Shown: piece by piece, positions 48,201 through 56,300 of the stretch
Layout of the letters: each line of letters starts with the position of its first letter
Numbering within the stretch: the first letter of the stretch is position 1
Source: Limnomonas spitsbergensis
Lineage: Eukaryota; Chlorophyta; Chlorophyceae; Chlamydomonadales
Reading direction: 5' to 3'
NCBI GenBank assembly: GCA_037349105.1
Contig: JAYJMM010000017.1
Span: forward strand, 434,001-498,000
DNA: 64,000 nt
Notes under the pieces: model-generated
What the model saw: only the letters and a program-made list of their open reading frames with translations
Told to the model about the DNA's origin: nothing
The model's database searches: none
Made by a program: the position numbers and the translations under genes

Positions 48201-48220
48201 CAACGGGGGCGCCGGTGTAG
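36292..48220 (+). CDS. EDR2-C (DUF1336) domain protein (13 exons, about 617 residues)
   Basis: Exons: 36292-36321, 36573-36935, 37728-37883, 39246-39369, 40561-40658, 41289-41413, 41689-41830, 42454-42537, 43612-43760 (or from 43627), 44559-44741, 45815-45932, 47023-47152, 48069-48220. All phases agree. The C-terminal half is the ENHANCED DISEASE RESISTANCE 2 C-terminal domain: RGPLYLKNRVKIPAG, HTVEHVARYLPSVRKSGAPF, AIVINLVIPGVPLLSLVATF, NKMLKLIPHIDSGNWLVKSA, YHDTKQYIEIDIDVS and LPECLIGASRVCHLDV. In plants this domain occurs in membrane-associated, lipid-binding regulators. No START or PH domain was recognised upstream; residues 1-345 are unplaced. Exon 5 ends in a GC donor (GCAAGT). The first exon (MVKFFSCVSK) is inferred; the alternative start is ATG 36513 in the second exon's frame. 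Nearly every intron holds copies of neighbouring exon ends. Confidence 0.85.
37105..37505 (+). repeat. AAGCCATGCATGGATC minisatellite
   Basis: Over 20 imperfect 16-20 base units centred on the palindrome CCATGCATGG, with GATCTAAG or GATCCAAG spacers, in an early intron of the EDR2-C gene. Confidence 0.92.
37595..38205 (+). repeat. Copies of EDR2-C exon 3 ends
   Basis: Exon 3 (37728-37883) has an upstream decayed copy of its 5' part (TTGCTTCTTATTTGACGCAT, 37598-37660, matching TTCAGCTTCCTGTTTGACGC). A downstream copy of its 3' part with donor (GTGATGGACATGAAGGCACT then GAGTGCAGAGGTGAGT) lies at 38145-38206. G-rich GGGGGTATGCTGGG repeats fill the gap. Confidence 0.85.
38480..39010 (+). repeat. 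Tandem repeat with CCTTGGCAGCGATGACACA units
   Basis: Units of ~45-50 bases (AACCCTTTAAACACGAACCC, CTTGGCAGCGATGACACAAT) occur in tandem, with earlier, more diverged GACAGCCATGCCGCACCGGC units. Intronic. Confidence 0.88.
39065..39880 (+). repeat. Copies of EDR2-C exon 4 on both sides
   Basis: Before exon 4: a copy of its acceptor and start (CTGCAGGTGGAGGCGTCCCT, 39066). After it: four copies of its end, around 39430, 39590, 39710 and 39840, carrying GCGGCTCCTTAAGCGGCCTG-, GAGGACAAGACC- and AGGTTTGCACCGTTCCGTG-like blocks. The donor-like AGGTTT is retained in most. Confidence 0.9.
39885..40160 (+). repeat. Telomere-like CCCTAAACC tandem units
   Basis: Units of ~45 bases combine CCCTAAACCCTAAACCTGG with GGTTGGATCTGCCTCTCACC, about five times. 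CCCTAAA is the complement of the plant-type TTTAGGG telomere motif; here it is interstitial and intronic. Confidence 0.85.
41053..41242 (-). repeat. 190-base inverted-terminal element, copy 2
   Basis: Inverse orientation to 19838-20025, with GTAGATTTGC at the left and AAAATCTAC at the right. It sits in the intron before exon 6 of the EDR2-C gene, about 46 bases from that exon. In one phase both copies encode similar residues around WRRQS and ICM[ED]PS. Confidence 0.75.
41430..42075 (+). repeat. CCCTNAACCCT-rich degenerate repeats around exon 7
   Basis: Degenerate telomere-like strings (CCCTTCAACCCT, TAAACCCTGAG, AGTGTAACCCCTACACCCT) flank exon 7 on both sides. They supply C/T-rich tracts near acceptors. 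Exon 7 (41689-41830) itself is not repeat. Confidence 0.6.
41575..41653 (+). repeat. In-frame duplicate of EDR2-C exon 7 start
   Basis: The acceptor and first ~80 bases of exon 7 are duplicated 114 bases upstream: TCAG then CGCGGTTGACCTCCCTGACG against CGCGGACGACCTCCCGGACG. Protein: SAVDLPDVTADETSVTEPAL versus SADDLPDVSADDTSVSESAL. Using the first acceptor and reading through adds 38 residues without a stop, so both forms are possible. Confidence 0.9.
42503..42840 (+). repeat. Three copies of EDR2-C exon 8 end plus donor
   Basis: CTGGGATGGTCTGCATGTGC then CTGGCAAGGTAACA ends exon 8 and recurs at about 42680 (GGACGGTCTGCATGTGCCTG) and 42806. Two copies keep the AAGGTAACA donor, the third has AAGGTCG. 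Confidence 0.92.
43130..43660 (+). repeat. Copies of EDR2-C exon 9 start
   Basis: The exon 9 start TCTTGCCCTTACAAGATCCG is preceded by copies at about 43168, 43267, 43389 and 43494 (TCTTGCCCCAGCAAGATCCA and CTGTATCTGAAGAA-like continuations). The copy at 43494 still reads PSKIQGPLYLKKRVKVLPAP, so it is a nearly intact alternative exon start. Confidence 0.9.
44035..44558 (+). repeat. Copies of EDR2-C exon 10 start
   Basis: The acceptor plus GAGCGGCGCACCCTTCGCAA through the CTGCTGAGCCTGGTGGC block is copied at 44055-44160, 44199-44250 (short) and 44302-44390. Each copy carries CTCCTGCAG or CCGCAG before it and loses the exon after about 90 bases. Confidence 0.9.
44685..45405 (+). repeat. Copies of EDR2-C exon 10 end plus donor
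   Basis: GAGGACGGGGCCAAGCAAGG through GCGCTGCACAGGTGTGATG recurs about six times (44800, 44900, 45015, 45130, 45245, 45345), each ending in an AGGTGTGATG donor-like site. Period about 100-115. Divergence increases in the middle copies. Confidence 0.9.
45528..45860 (+). repeat. Copies of EDR2-C exon 11 start
   Basis: GACACTGCCACGCGCAACAA then GATGCTCAAGCTCAT is preceded by copies at 45535-45590 and 45705-45760 (GATCACGGCAATAAGATGCT). The exon in the model uses a weak AAG acceptor (45812-45814). The 45705 copy has a better TACAG acceptor but diverges downstream. A TGTGTGATGTATAGTGTAA repeat lies between them. Confidence 0.85.
45885..46205 (+). repeat. Four copies of EDR2-C exon 11 end plus donor
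   Basis: CTGGTCAAATCTGCAGTTGG through ATCGTCGGAAAGGTGTG ends at 45932, 46020, 46107 and ~46196 (steps 88, 87, 89). The first three retain a perfect GGAAAGGTGTG donor; the fourth is GGAAAAGTGTG. Confidence 0.95.
46655..47070 (+). repeat. Four copies of EDR2-C exon 12 start
   Basis: GCCCTGAAGACAACCTACCA then CGATACCAAGCA starts at 46660, 46772, 46911 and 47023 (the exon in the model). Upstream dinucleotides are GG, AG, AA and AG, so copies 1 and 3 have lost the acceptor while copy 2 remains usable. Copies drop out of homology after CAGTACATTGAGGA. Confidence 0.95.
47100..47670 (+). repeat. Copies of EDR2-C exon 12 end plus donor
   Basis: GGGGGCCACATCCAGCCTGG with TGATCGATTTAGGTGAGA (47129-47160) recurs near 47249-47289 (ATCGACTTAGGTGAGACGG), 47519-47556 and 47640-47670, each weaker. 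A CACACTCATAGGGTTTAGGG duplication lies between them (47345-47470). Confidence 0.88.
47790..48125 (+). repeat. Copies of the EDR2-C last-exon start
   Basis: CTTTGTCCTGGAGGGCCAGT then CCATGGGAGCTGCCGGAGTG is the exon in the model (from 48069). Copies begin at ~47898 and 47984, with a shorter one at 47833. Two keep TCCCTCAG acceptors. The 85-base step from 47984 to 48069 is out of frame. Confidence 0.93.
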
Positions 48221-48954
48221 GGGGCAGCGGGTGGAAATGGGGGCGAGACGCATCAGAGACGAAACATTCTTTAATTTACCCACTTTAATGTCAGGAAATC
48301 TATAAAGTAGCAGACGTAAACAAGATACGTTGCCTGCGGCCTGCCTAGGGGGAGGGGCAGATGGCAGGGGCCGAGACAGGCTGGCACAAGGAAGGCTAGG
48401 TTGGACTGTAGGTCATTCAAAAGTACGGAAGGCCGTGAAGGGAGGTGGTTGCATTGGGATATGCCGGCTGCGTTTAGGCAGGTGGGTTCACCGACGCAGC
48501 ACACTATTTATTGAGCGGGGTTCAGCTACAGTTCAGCTACAATTCAGCTACGGCCGGGCGCAGCAAGCCTGGCTGCATGAGCCCATGGAGGCCGGGGAGG
48601 TTTGGTCATCCTGGGTGCCCAGTGGTGACCGCCGGGCCGACCCCGCCCGAAGGTGTTCTGGCACGCACACGAGGCACTAGTGCAGTTTTAGGCGAGGTGG
48701 AGTGCTGGACCAACGAGGCGGTGCAGGCGCGATCACTTCTGTTCCTGTGCCACGCAGCGATTCATTTTTGTTGGGGACGGGAGGGATCAGAACCCTCCCT
48801 TTTGTTTTATTGGAGTCCACTGTGACTTTGTTGCGCTTTGCTTGGTTGGGTTGTGTGCGTTGTTTGGCGTTCTCTATGTTGCATGGCGTTGCAAGTTCCA
48901 TGGCGTGTTGCATGGCAAGCTTTGCGCTATTATTTATAACATCGGTTTGTTCGA
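48221..48954. other. 3' flank of the EDR2-C gene
   Basis: Holds a partial dispersed element at about 48521-48600 (TTCAGCTACAGTTCAGCTAC, reverse orientation). No gene recognised. T-rich and TTGCATGGCGTTGC-like short repeats near 48870-48920. Confidence 0.5.
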
Positions 48955-50097
48955 ATGACTGGTGTTAACCCAGATGCTGGAAAGAGGCCGCGTCCCGCCG
49001 CTTTCAGCTTCCAATCCTGGATGATGGGGCCTGAGAAAGACAAGCCGAACGAATTTGTTGCAGAGATCGACCTCACCGATGCGGCAGAGCTTCCTTCGAG
49101 ACTGTTCCACCTCGCGATCTTCGTTTAAGAAGACGCCCCCCCTGACGCCCTCACACCAATCAAACTTATCAAAGTTTTTATGGTCCCGACCGAACCTATG
49201 CCGGCCTTGCGAGAGACACACATAGAGATAGCGGTCATTCCAGCGGAGAAGCTCAGCAAAGCTTTCCAGAGCAATACTTTGAAGGGCACAGATATCAAAA
49301 ATTGTGTTGATGAGGCAAAGAGGGGTCTGATGGTGTTCGCAGCCCCCTCTTTTGACCCCAAGCTTTCCTCCAATCTGAAATCCTTGTTGGATGATGTCTC
49401 ACCAGAGGATGAATGGCTCCGGTCTGGTGCCTCCAGTAAATCGGACCCCATCCCTTTGCACCGTGGGGTCTACGGTACGCTTTTTCTTGCCTCCTTGTGT
49501 TTGATCCTCAAGGTTACCATGGCTTGTCCTCTGATGTCAGCCCTGAGGAGCTCACTAGCGAGCTGTCAGAATTTGGGTTGAGTGATATTGGTAAGATTTT
49601 TGCCCATTATTGGACTGGTGAAGTCACTGAAGGCTCACAGTTCCCAGAGCGGGGTGACGGTATCAAAGCATCCACAGGCTTATCAAGACACGGCTGCGAA
49701 GCAGGCTTGATGTTGTCACTGTGGACTCGCTCATTCTGGTAAAAATGCTGGTTAAACCGTTTTCTTTTGATGCTAAGGATGCTCATGATGGTCTTATCAT
49801 CTCAGCTGTTCAGGTGGCCAACAAGCAGCCCTTGCATCTGGGCGACAAGCCTCCTGTTCTTTGGCCAAATTGGCCCTTGATGTGTGTGGCATTCAAGTCC
49901 CCTTTATGGGCACGTCTTTGGCTGACGGCGTTGCTGACTAGGAGGCAGGGGGGGGGAGGTAGACGAGGAGGAGGCAGCGCAGCCGCTGCTGCAAGAGGAG
50001 GATGAAGAGGATGCAGATCCTGCTCCCTTAGAGTCGGATGACGACGACGTGCCAGCTAGTTTTCTGGAACTGACTCTTGCTAAGCGGCGTGAACAAT
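48955..50097 (+). pseudogene. Broken intronless gene, family unknown
   Basis: Reads from ATG 48955 (MTGVNPDAGKRPRPAAF) for 57 codons to an in-frame TAA at 49126-49128, then continues in the same frame with clearly protein-like sequence (PAEKLSKAFQSNTLKGTDIK, LSSNLKSLLDDVSPEDEWLR). It changes frame near 49490 (SPEELTSELSEFGLSDIGKI) and again near 49720 (VDSLILVKMLVKPFSFDAKD). A TAG at about 49948-49950 and one more shift precede an acidic C-terminus (QEEDEEDADPAPLESDDDD) ending at TGA 50095-50097. No introns, unlike its neighbours, so a retrocopy or mobile-element ORF is likely. I do not recognise the family. Confidence 0.6.
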
Positions 50098-50768
50098 GAC
50101 ATTTTTTCGTAGTGGTCTGCATATGTGTATGTATGCTTTTAATGCATGCATCGATTTTATTATTTAAGAGTGCGTCTGTTATCAACAAGTATGTTGATTG
50201 AGAACAATTTGTAAAATACTGGAGATTTTTACACTTTTCACACTTCTCGGGAAACCGGACAAAAAGATTAACACGCCTCCGGCTCGGAGAAAAAACCCGG
50301 AGAGGGCATAAATCGAGTCCGGCTAACCCTCTGAGATCCCAAACCCATTGCATAACCCTGGGTGATGCTAGTTGCATTCTTATACATCGTGTTGCAGGGC
50401 GTTACATAGTGTTACGTTTTTGCATGGCATTGGGGAGAACCAGTGCAGAGTAATAATGGCTGAATCATTGCGGCATGATTGCCCTGTTCCTGTCCCATCA
50501 TAAAAGCATGTCGTCATCCAGCCCGGCAAGTTGTGTATGTTCTTCGGGCACAGGACCCTAGTGTCATATAAGAACGAGCATATTAGAACGAGCAAACAAT
50601 ACAGCAGCCCTAAGGCATCACTAAGAAGGGGCAGTGTGTCAGAAAGGGGCTGAGACTCTGAGAGGCGGGACGACTTTGTTCAGGGCTAGATTATGTTCCC
50701 TTTTGTTTCTAACCTTGCTTCTAGACACCCATGAGGCCAAGCTTTCTGAGCAAAGCCCAAAGGCTAAA
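50098..50768. other. Non-coding flank of the broken gene
   Basis: Contains a small imperfect inverted repeat (CCTCCGGCTCGGAG / CCCGGAGAGG, near 50275-50305). No gene or complete element end identified. Confidence 0.4.
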
Positions 50769-50975
50769 GACGTTACACCTCTGGGCCATGCTGAAAAGCC
50801 ACGTTGACAAACAAAAAGTCAGCCAGGAACGCTAAGAAAGAAGGTACAAGAGGAAAGAAAGGATAGTAAGTTCACCCACCAAACAACAAGAACGCAAAGA
50901 TCAGGCAAATCGCATCCTCTGCCCCTGAAGAGACTAGCCTTCAAAAATCTCAACTAAAAGTTGCACAAAAACAGG
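50769..50975 (+). repeat. Dispersed ~200-base repeat, copy 2
   Basis: Reverse-complement partner of 26985-27192 (ACAAACAAAAAGTCAGCCAG, TACAAGAGGAAAGAAAGG, AGACTAGCCTTCAAAA). Followed by purine-rich DNA to about 51230. Confidence 0.75.
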
Positions 50976-51983
50976 GCCTCCCACCGACCCTGCCTGCGGG
51001 CTCTCCAACGTCCTGTCTATTTCCTGTCTGGTCTGGAAGGAAATAGGAAAGGAACTGAAGGCTAGAGGAAAGGAAAGGAACTTATATAAGGCTAGAAGAC
51101 AGAGAGGAGCACAAAGGGCAAAGAAAAGCACTCCTCCAGAAAATGGAAAGGAAGACCGAAGGATCTCCGCTTCTGAAAGCAAGAGAGACAAAAAGGGAAA
51201 GGATCAGTCTTTAGGGAGCCAAAAAAAGACAGCAGACTAGCCCTCAACAAATTCTACCATGTCCTCCAGAGAGACAAAAGCCAGAGCCTGCCACCCATGC
51301 CTGCCCTGGTGCAACTGCTGAAAGTCCGTGGCCGGCGTGGCGCCCTTCGGGGGGCCTGCCCAACCTCTCACCCTCAGCCTCTCTTTGACGCTAGGGCCCT
51401 GAAAGCACACATGCAGCGCATCCTCCATATGTTGACCGTATCCCTCAGCCCAGCACCGTTTGCAGTAGTGCGCATCACGCTGCTGATCGCTGCGCCGTCC
51501 TCTATTATCAGCTGTACTGGCCGCTCCAAGTCGCTACCTAAAGTTAGTGCACACACGAGCGCACGCCCTTTTGCTAGTGCGGTTCCTGGCGTGCGCCAGC
51601 GTGGCACCTGTTGTGGGCTGAAACCAGGCGTGGTAGGCGGCCGCAGACCTGTGTTTGGTGGCGGGTCCCCTGGGTCTTCCCGGCCAACGACCTCCATCTG
51701 CGCCCACTCATAGGCAGCAGCGTCCACTAGCGCTAGCACCCTGGCGACGGGGAGAAGTTGTAGGACAGCCGACAGCCGCTACCTGACGCAGTTTGGGGGT
51801 GGCTGATCCCCGCTCTAGCTCCTCTTAGGCGCCCACTTGCGTCCTCCAATGGTCTGACCGAGCGTGAGCTGCATATCAGCTGCCTGAGTAGGCTGTCTTT
51901 ATTTGCTGCTGGTGCTACTGCTTCATTGTTGAAGCAAACATGGCGCCACCAACCTCGCTGTAACGGTTAGATATATTGCTCCC
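50976..51983. other. No firm gene; possible element remnant on minus strand
   Basis: A minus-strand frame at 51374-51739 (121 codons) begins MLALVDAAAYEWAQMEVVG, faintly like a degenerate retropepsin. The evidence is too weak for a call. The rest is purine-rich or featureless. Confidence 0.25.
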
Positions 51984-52430
51984 TCAGGACTCCCCAGCTG
52001 GCGGCTGAGGCAGGGAGCCCTGCTGCCTGACGCAGGTGCTGTAGAAAGCTGGACTGCAGCTTGCTCTAGAGATAGTGTTGCGGTCAGAGGTGACCGGTGG
52101 CCCAGACCACATCAGTACATCACCGTAGTTGGCTGTAGGCGCTGCGTATGTGGCCGCTAGCCGGATGCAATTAGGCAAATGATGCCTCAGACGCACCTTG
52201 GCTGCCATGGCGGACACGCTGCAGCGTAGCAGCCGGGGGCACTCTCTTCCTTGCATGGCCTTCTGCATGCTTCTGCTCTCGTGCTGAATGATGCCCAAGA
52301 ACTTGAATTATTGGACACGCTTCAGCACTGTTTTATCGGGGCCGAACACGCATATATGGGCTGGTTGCTGGTGCTGCGCTGTAAAGCGCAGAGCCCAAAA
52401 GTATCACGGCGCCATGCAGGCTGCTTTGTC
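51984..52430 (-). pseudogene. LINE-type reverse transcriptase fragment
   Basis: On the minus strand the frame reads ICVFGPDKTVLKRVQ, a TAA, then FKFLGIIQHESRSMQKAMQG and later IRLAATYAAPTANYGDVLMW, ending at TGA 51984-51986. The VFGP...FKFLGI...YxxPTANYGDVLW order matches the end of the palm and the thumb of non-LTR retrotransposon reverse transcriptases. The catalytic region is absent and a stop interrupts the frame, so this is a dead 5'-truncated or eroded copy. Confidence 0.6.
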
Positions 52431-52696
52431 AGGGACTAAACCGGACTAAACCCTAGTTCCGTTATAAAATGGCGTTGGAACGAAGTGTGGGTAAGCGTCG
52501 CGCAGGACGAGGTTCGTGGTGTAAAACAGTGTGCAGAACTGCACAACATGTCTTGTTATATTACGGGGAGGTGCATACATTTGCGGGCCACCGCTCGCGG
52601 TCGTTTAAACCTACGTCACTGTAGATTCCGACGGGTGGGCAGATTCTTGATTTGTCCGAGTCACTGAAGTGTGGAAGACAGAGGGTAATGTTGCCA

Positions 52697-53124
52697 TGAT
52701 TTCGCAGGGTGGCCATAGCCAACATCTAAACATGACTTTAAACGCACATAAACGACGGGACTCGGATCTTAACCTGGTGCCCCCCACGGACCTGGTTGAG
52801 ACATCGGTTGTCAGCCCGAGCAGTCTCCACTCAACGAGCACCACAATGTCACGCACGTCTCAGTCAAAGAAGGAACCTCTGCTCAAGGAAAGCGGCTGGT
52901 GCGAAGGGAGGGGCGAAGTGCAAGGGGCGCTTTGTTTGGCTGTTGCAGTGGCGCTTGCGGTTGCTGCCACCCTCGCGTCTCTGCATAATCTGACCCCCCT
53001 TTGCATGCCAATGTCGAATGCTGAAAATGATACACAATTTGTGCTTCTCGCAGCGGCACGTCATCCAGTAGCGCCTCGACCAGCCCGTCTGGTAGGCAGT
53101 AGGGTCACGTCACGTCAGCCCTAG
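52697..53124 (+). CDS. Hypothetical small protein with one membrane segment
   Basis: From ATG 52697 the frame gives about 142 residues: a polar, Ser/Thr-rich N-terminal part (SQSKKEPLLKESGW), one hydrophobic stretch (ALCLAVAVALAVAATLASLH, about residues 76-95) and a short C-terminal tail. That is the shape of a single-pass type II membrane protein. No family recognised. It lies ~200 bases before the ceramide-kinase-like gene and could instead be an upstream exon of it, but no donor was convincing. Confidence 0.35.
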
Positions 53125-53329
53125 AGCCATGGCACGTCAGCCAGCACACCTCTTAGCAATTCACATCACCAATCTGCTGCACAGCAGCACACGCTCTCAA
53201 TATGTCCAGCTGTCACCCTCCCATCGCAAGCTACCTAGCCCTCGGCCCCCCGGATCGGCCCCCCGGATCTGAATATCTCACACACCTCGGGTTGCAGGTC
53301 ACTCGGAGTCGGGCTGCCTCGAGGCCTGG

Positions 53330-56300
53330 ATGCTGTGTAAAGGCGATCGAGTCGTCTGTAAACGCACCTCCTCGCGCGTGTCTTGGAAGCCCGCGGCGGG
53401 CGGCTCAGTCTCCTCCTGCTGCGGCACCGCGGCAGAGGCCTCAACTCGCAAAAGTGAGGCACCGTCAGCGCTGCCTGGTTCCCTCACCCAGAGGTCAACC
53501 TTGTACTGATGAAGCTGGGGACATTGCTGCTCAGCCACACATGGATCAGAGTTGCTCAGCGTGGTGTTGGGGCAGTTACAGCATGACAGTGCAAGGGGTG
53601 CAAGCCAATGCATTGAACTGGTGCCTCCCTCCCCATCCTCATAGCATGAATCCCCTCCCCTAAATAAATCTACACGCGACACCCATCTCCGGAGCCAAAG
53701 CCTAACTGCCTGCTATTGAAGAGGGATTAAGGCCATTCCCCCTGTTGTTGTGGGTGTCTGGGTTTGTTGCAGCGCGCATCAAACCACCTTTAGCAGGCCA
53801 CTGGGCAGCCGCCACAGAATCGATGGGGAACAAACCTTTTACCGGATTTAAATTCAGGGGACAGCTCAGCTACATCACACGACCTACGACCGGTGGCCCA
53901 AGCAGCAGGGCTTACTGCAGTAATCCAACCTAGCATATGGCAGTGGTGTAGCTGAGCTGTGGCTGAAGCACCTTAAAGTAACATATAAACAGTGCTGGGG
54001 GACATGTTCAGCTACCTATCAGCCTCTTTCATGCCTCGCCTGCCATTCTGCTTGGGCCTGGTGGTAGCCTGGTCCAGGTTTGGTTCCCATTGGGGTTCTC
54101 GCCGCCAAAAGGATGGCCCGCCGGTGGTCAAGCGCCCAGCCTCAAATCCTTATCCCTTTAGCTCCACCTCATCCAGTCTAGCCTCAAATCCTGAACCTTT
54201 GACCTCCAACTCCTTCAACCTAGCCTTAAATCCTGAATTCTTTGTTGCAGCCTCAAATCTAGGACCCTGAACCCTTAACCAGAGTTTGTTTTTCGGCTAC
54301 AAGCTCAACTTTGGCAGGCCGCCCATCTGCGGCAGATGGCCCAATTGGGACCAAACCTGGACCGGCCTGCCACTGGTGACCAAAGCAGCAAAGCTGGCCA
54401 CGAATAGGGCCTAAGGCCAGAGGCCGGAGTGTAGCTGACATGTAGCTTAGTGACGCAAAACTGAAACACTGCCTTTTAACCCTAAACCTCAAGCCTCATG
54501 CCCTGATGGCATCCTGTTCGGAGCGGCTCGCAAATATGCTGGCACGCCCTCAGAATCGTCAGGCCCATTGTGCTGTCGCTGTCCTGGCGCCCTGAACTCC
54601 ATGTCCAGATGCCTGTCTTCCCCCCTTCCCCCCATAGGGCACATGAGTTTTAGCGCGAGTTTGTTGACAAAGGCTCGTCCCCTGGCTCACCCCGAAATGG
54701 CTCTGTCCCATGCGCATGGTGCCTCTTGCGGCATGCTCATCCACGTCTCAGATTATTTGAAATAGGCCCTAAGCCCCGCTTCATACTTTGCCTTCAGTCT
54801 TGTATGATGAGATCTTGTCGGCATGGCTGGTGTCGCCTGACTCGTCGTGCGGCTTCTTCAGCAGCCCCAACAAGGTGCGCCGACGTGCAGATTGATTGCG
54901 TTATCATGGCTTGAGGCGTAGGCCATTGCTCCATGCATGTGCCAGTGCTCCATGCATGCATGCATGCTTGCATGTGCCATTGAGCCACGTGCCTCGCATC
55001 ATGTTTCCATCTGCCATCTTGCCATCTTGCCATGCATTCTCGGAAGCATGGGCTATGCGTCATGTTCCACACATGCACTCCCGCTCAAAAGGAAACATGT
55101 CCACTGTAGTACATTATGTCCATCGTAGTACACTATGTGGAGGAACACCAAAAGCCCGCCCCCCACATAGGACCGTCTGACTTGGGATCGTTGCCATGCC
55201 CCCCCCCCCCTGCCGTATCTGACTCTAGCTACTTCCATGCCTCTCCTGCCCGCCCCACAGGACTTCCCTTTCACCATCTACAGCTTGGAGAGAGAGAAGG
55301 GCAAGCCCAGCAGCTGGAATGTGCGGGAAGACACACTGGCTGCGCCCACCCTAGAGCAGGCGGGTTTCATCTTAGCGTTTTTCAGCTACATTTCAGCTAC
55401 GTCAGGGTAGAAATGCTGGCTGCACCCACTGTTGGGGCTCAGCACTGTTTGATTGAAGGGGGCTCAATATTCAGCTACATCCCAGCATACTGCTGGGGGG
55501 GGTCCATGCTGGCAGCCCTGCTGCTTGGGCCACCGGCTGTAGGCTGGGCGAGGTTTGGTCCCGATCGGCTGACTGATGGCTACTCTGCAAGCCGATTAGC
55601 CGAAGGAGGTCTGCTGGGTACGAAAATCCACCTGAGGTCACCCATGGGCAGTGTCTATTTCTTCGTGACTCAGCTACATGTCAGGTACACTCCGGCCTCT
55701 GGCCGGGGGGCCATTTTTGGCCAGCCATGCTGCTTTGGCCACCAGCTGTAGGCCAGCCCAAGTTTGGTCCTAATCGGGCCTTTCGCGGCCGTGGCGCGGC
55801 CTGCCAGAAGGAAAATTTGTAGCTGGAAGAAGAAATACTACCGGCAACCATGGGATGCCTACATAAGCACATTGCATCCATTTGAGGGTACCGGTATACC
55901 AATATGGCCACATAGCATCCATTTGAACCCATTTCCCAGTTCTTTGTTTTATCCTATGGATTTTATAACGTATGGAAAGCTTGTGCCGTACGCCTATACT
56001 CTGCGTACCGATGCAAGCATGATCTTTTGTTGATCGCATTATTGATACGTGGTGGCCTGCCACTTTTAGCGGCAGGCCATAAGCACGCTTTGAAAATGCC
56101 TCAGATCTGCCTCCATTCCCAAAACCCTGCATTGTACTTCCTTTGCTGCAGGCCAAAGAGTGGGTTGTTGCCATCAACTCAGCAGTTGCCCTCAACCAGG
56201 ACAGGTGGGCAGCAGTGATTCTTTTCTTGGCTACGAGGCCACTACCATCAGCAGGCCGCCCCGTGGCCGTTACCGGCCCCATTGTTACCAAACCTGGACC

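Noticed and set aside
51374..51739. Minus-strand retropepsin-like frame
   Set aside because: Only a faint LALVDAAA resemblance, lacking the D[ST]G motif; not enough to call a protease.
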